DNA of 11,748 nt from a bacterium. Its GTDB lineage: Bacteria; UBP7; UBA6624. The notes beneath the pieces were generated by a model. The model made no database searches. It saw only the letters and a list, made by a program, of their open reading frames with translations, and had not been told where the DNA came from. The stretch is taken from NCBI GenBank assembly GCA_014384545.1, contig JACNFQ010000009.1:1-11748 (forward strand). Direction: 5' to 3'. A program made the position numbers and the translations under genes. Shown here piece after piece: positions 11,743-11,748 of the stretch (position 1 is the first letter of the stretch; every line of letters starts with the position of its first letter).

Positions 11743-11748
11743 GAACAG
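11731..11748 (+). tRNA. 5' end of a probable tRNA-Leu gene, cut off by the window edge
   Basis: The last 18 nt, GCCGAAGTGGCGGAACAG, read as the acceptor 5' strand (GCCGAAG), T8, then the start of the D arm with A14. This is the typical start of bacterial tRNA-Leu (usually continued by GTAGACGC). A promoter lies at the correct distance upstream. The anticodon is outside the window, so the isoacceptor is unknown. Confidence 0.72.

Overview
The window looks like a chromosomal segment from a Gram-negative (diderm) bacterium that makes menaquinone by the futalosine route. The diderm reading rests on a predicted outer-membrane beta-barrel of the DUF5916 type, a lipoprotein and a secreted PNGase F-like enzyme. 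I cannot assign a phylum. All protein genes but one lie on the minus strand, tightly packed. I see no insertion sequence, integrase or CRISPR array.

Right to left along the minus strand: ubiD (9962-11413) and ubiA (9017-9904) form one menaquinone pair. Next comes a block of envelope genes: a CBM9/DUF5916 barrel protein (5398-7467), a PNGase F-like protein (3892-5388) and a membrane-anchored thioredoxin-like protein (3323-3847). After an apparent intrinsic terminator comes the second menaquinone operon, ubiX-mqnE-mqnA-mqnC (1-3184; mqnC runs off the left edge). ubiX overlaps mqnE by 8 nt and mqnA overlaps mqnC by 4 nt. The only plus-strand protein gene is a cysteine-rich lipoprotein (7561-8943), divergent from the DUF5916 gene and convergent with ubiA. 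At the right edge (11731-11748) the first 18 nt of a probable tRNA-Leu gene are visible on the plus strand, with its own promoter.

Together MqnA, MqnE and MqnC build the bicyclic naphthoate from chorismate through aminodeoxyfutalosine. The UbiA-family enzyme (MqnP role) prenylates it, the UbiD-family enzyme (MqnL role) decarboxylates it, and UbiX (MqnM role) makes the prenylated flavin that UbiD needs. MqnB/MTAN, MqnD and the final methyltransferase are not in the window. The envelope genes between the two halves share no obvious pathway with menaquinone. They look like a surface glycan or glycoprotein module plus a redox protein.

The most striking signal is regulatory. Five genes that head transcription units (mqnA, ubiX, the thioredoxin-like gene, the DUF5916 gene and ubiD) each have a -10-like hexamer TAG[ATG][AG]T ending exactly 6 nt before the start codon and no Shine-Dalgarno sequence. 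This is the architecture of leaderless mRNAs. The lipoprotein and ubiA instead have a GAGGAGG Shine-Dalgarno sequence.
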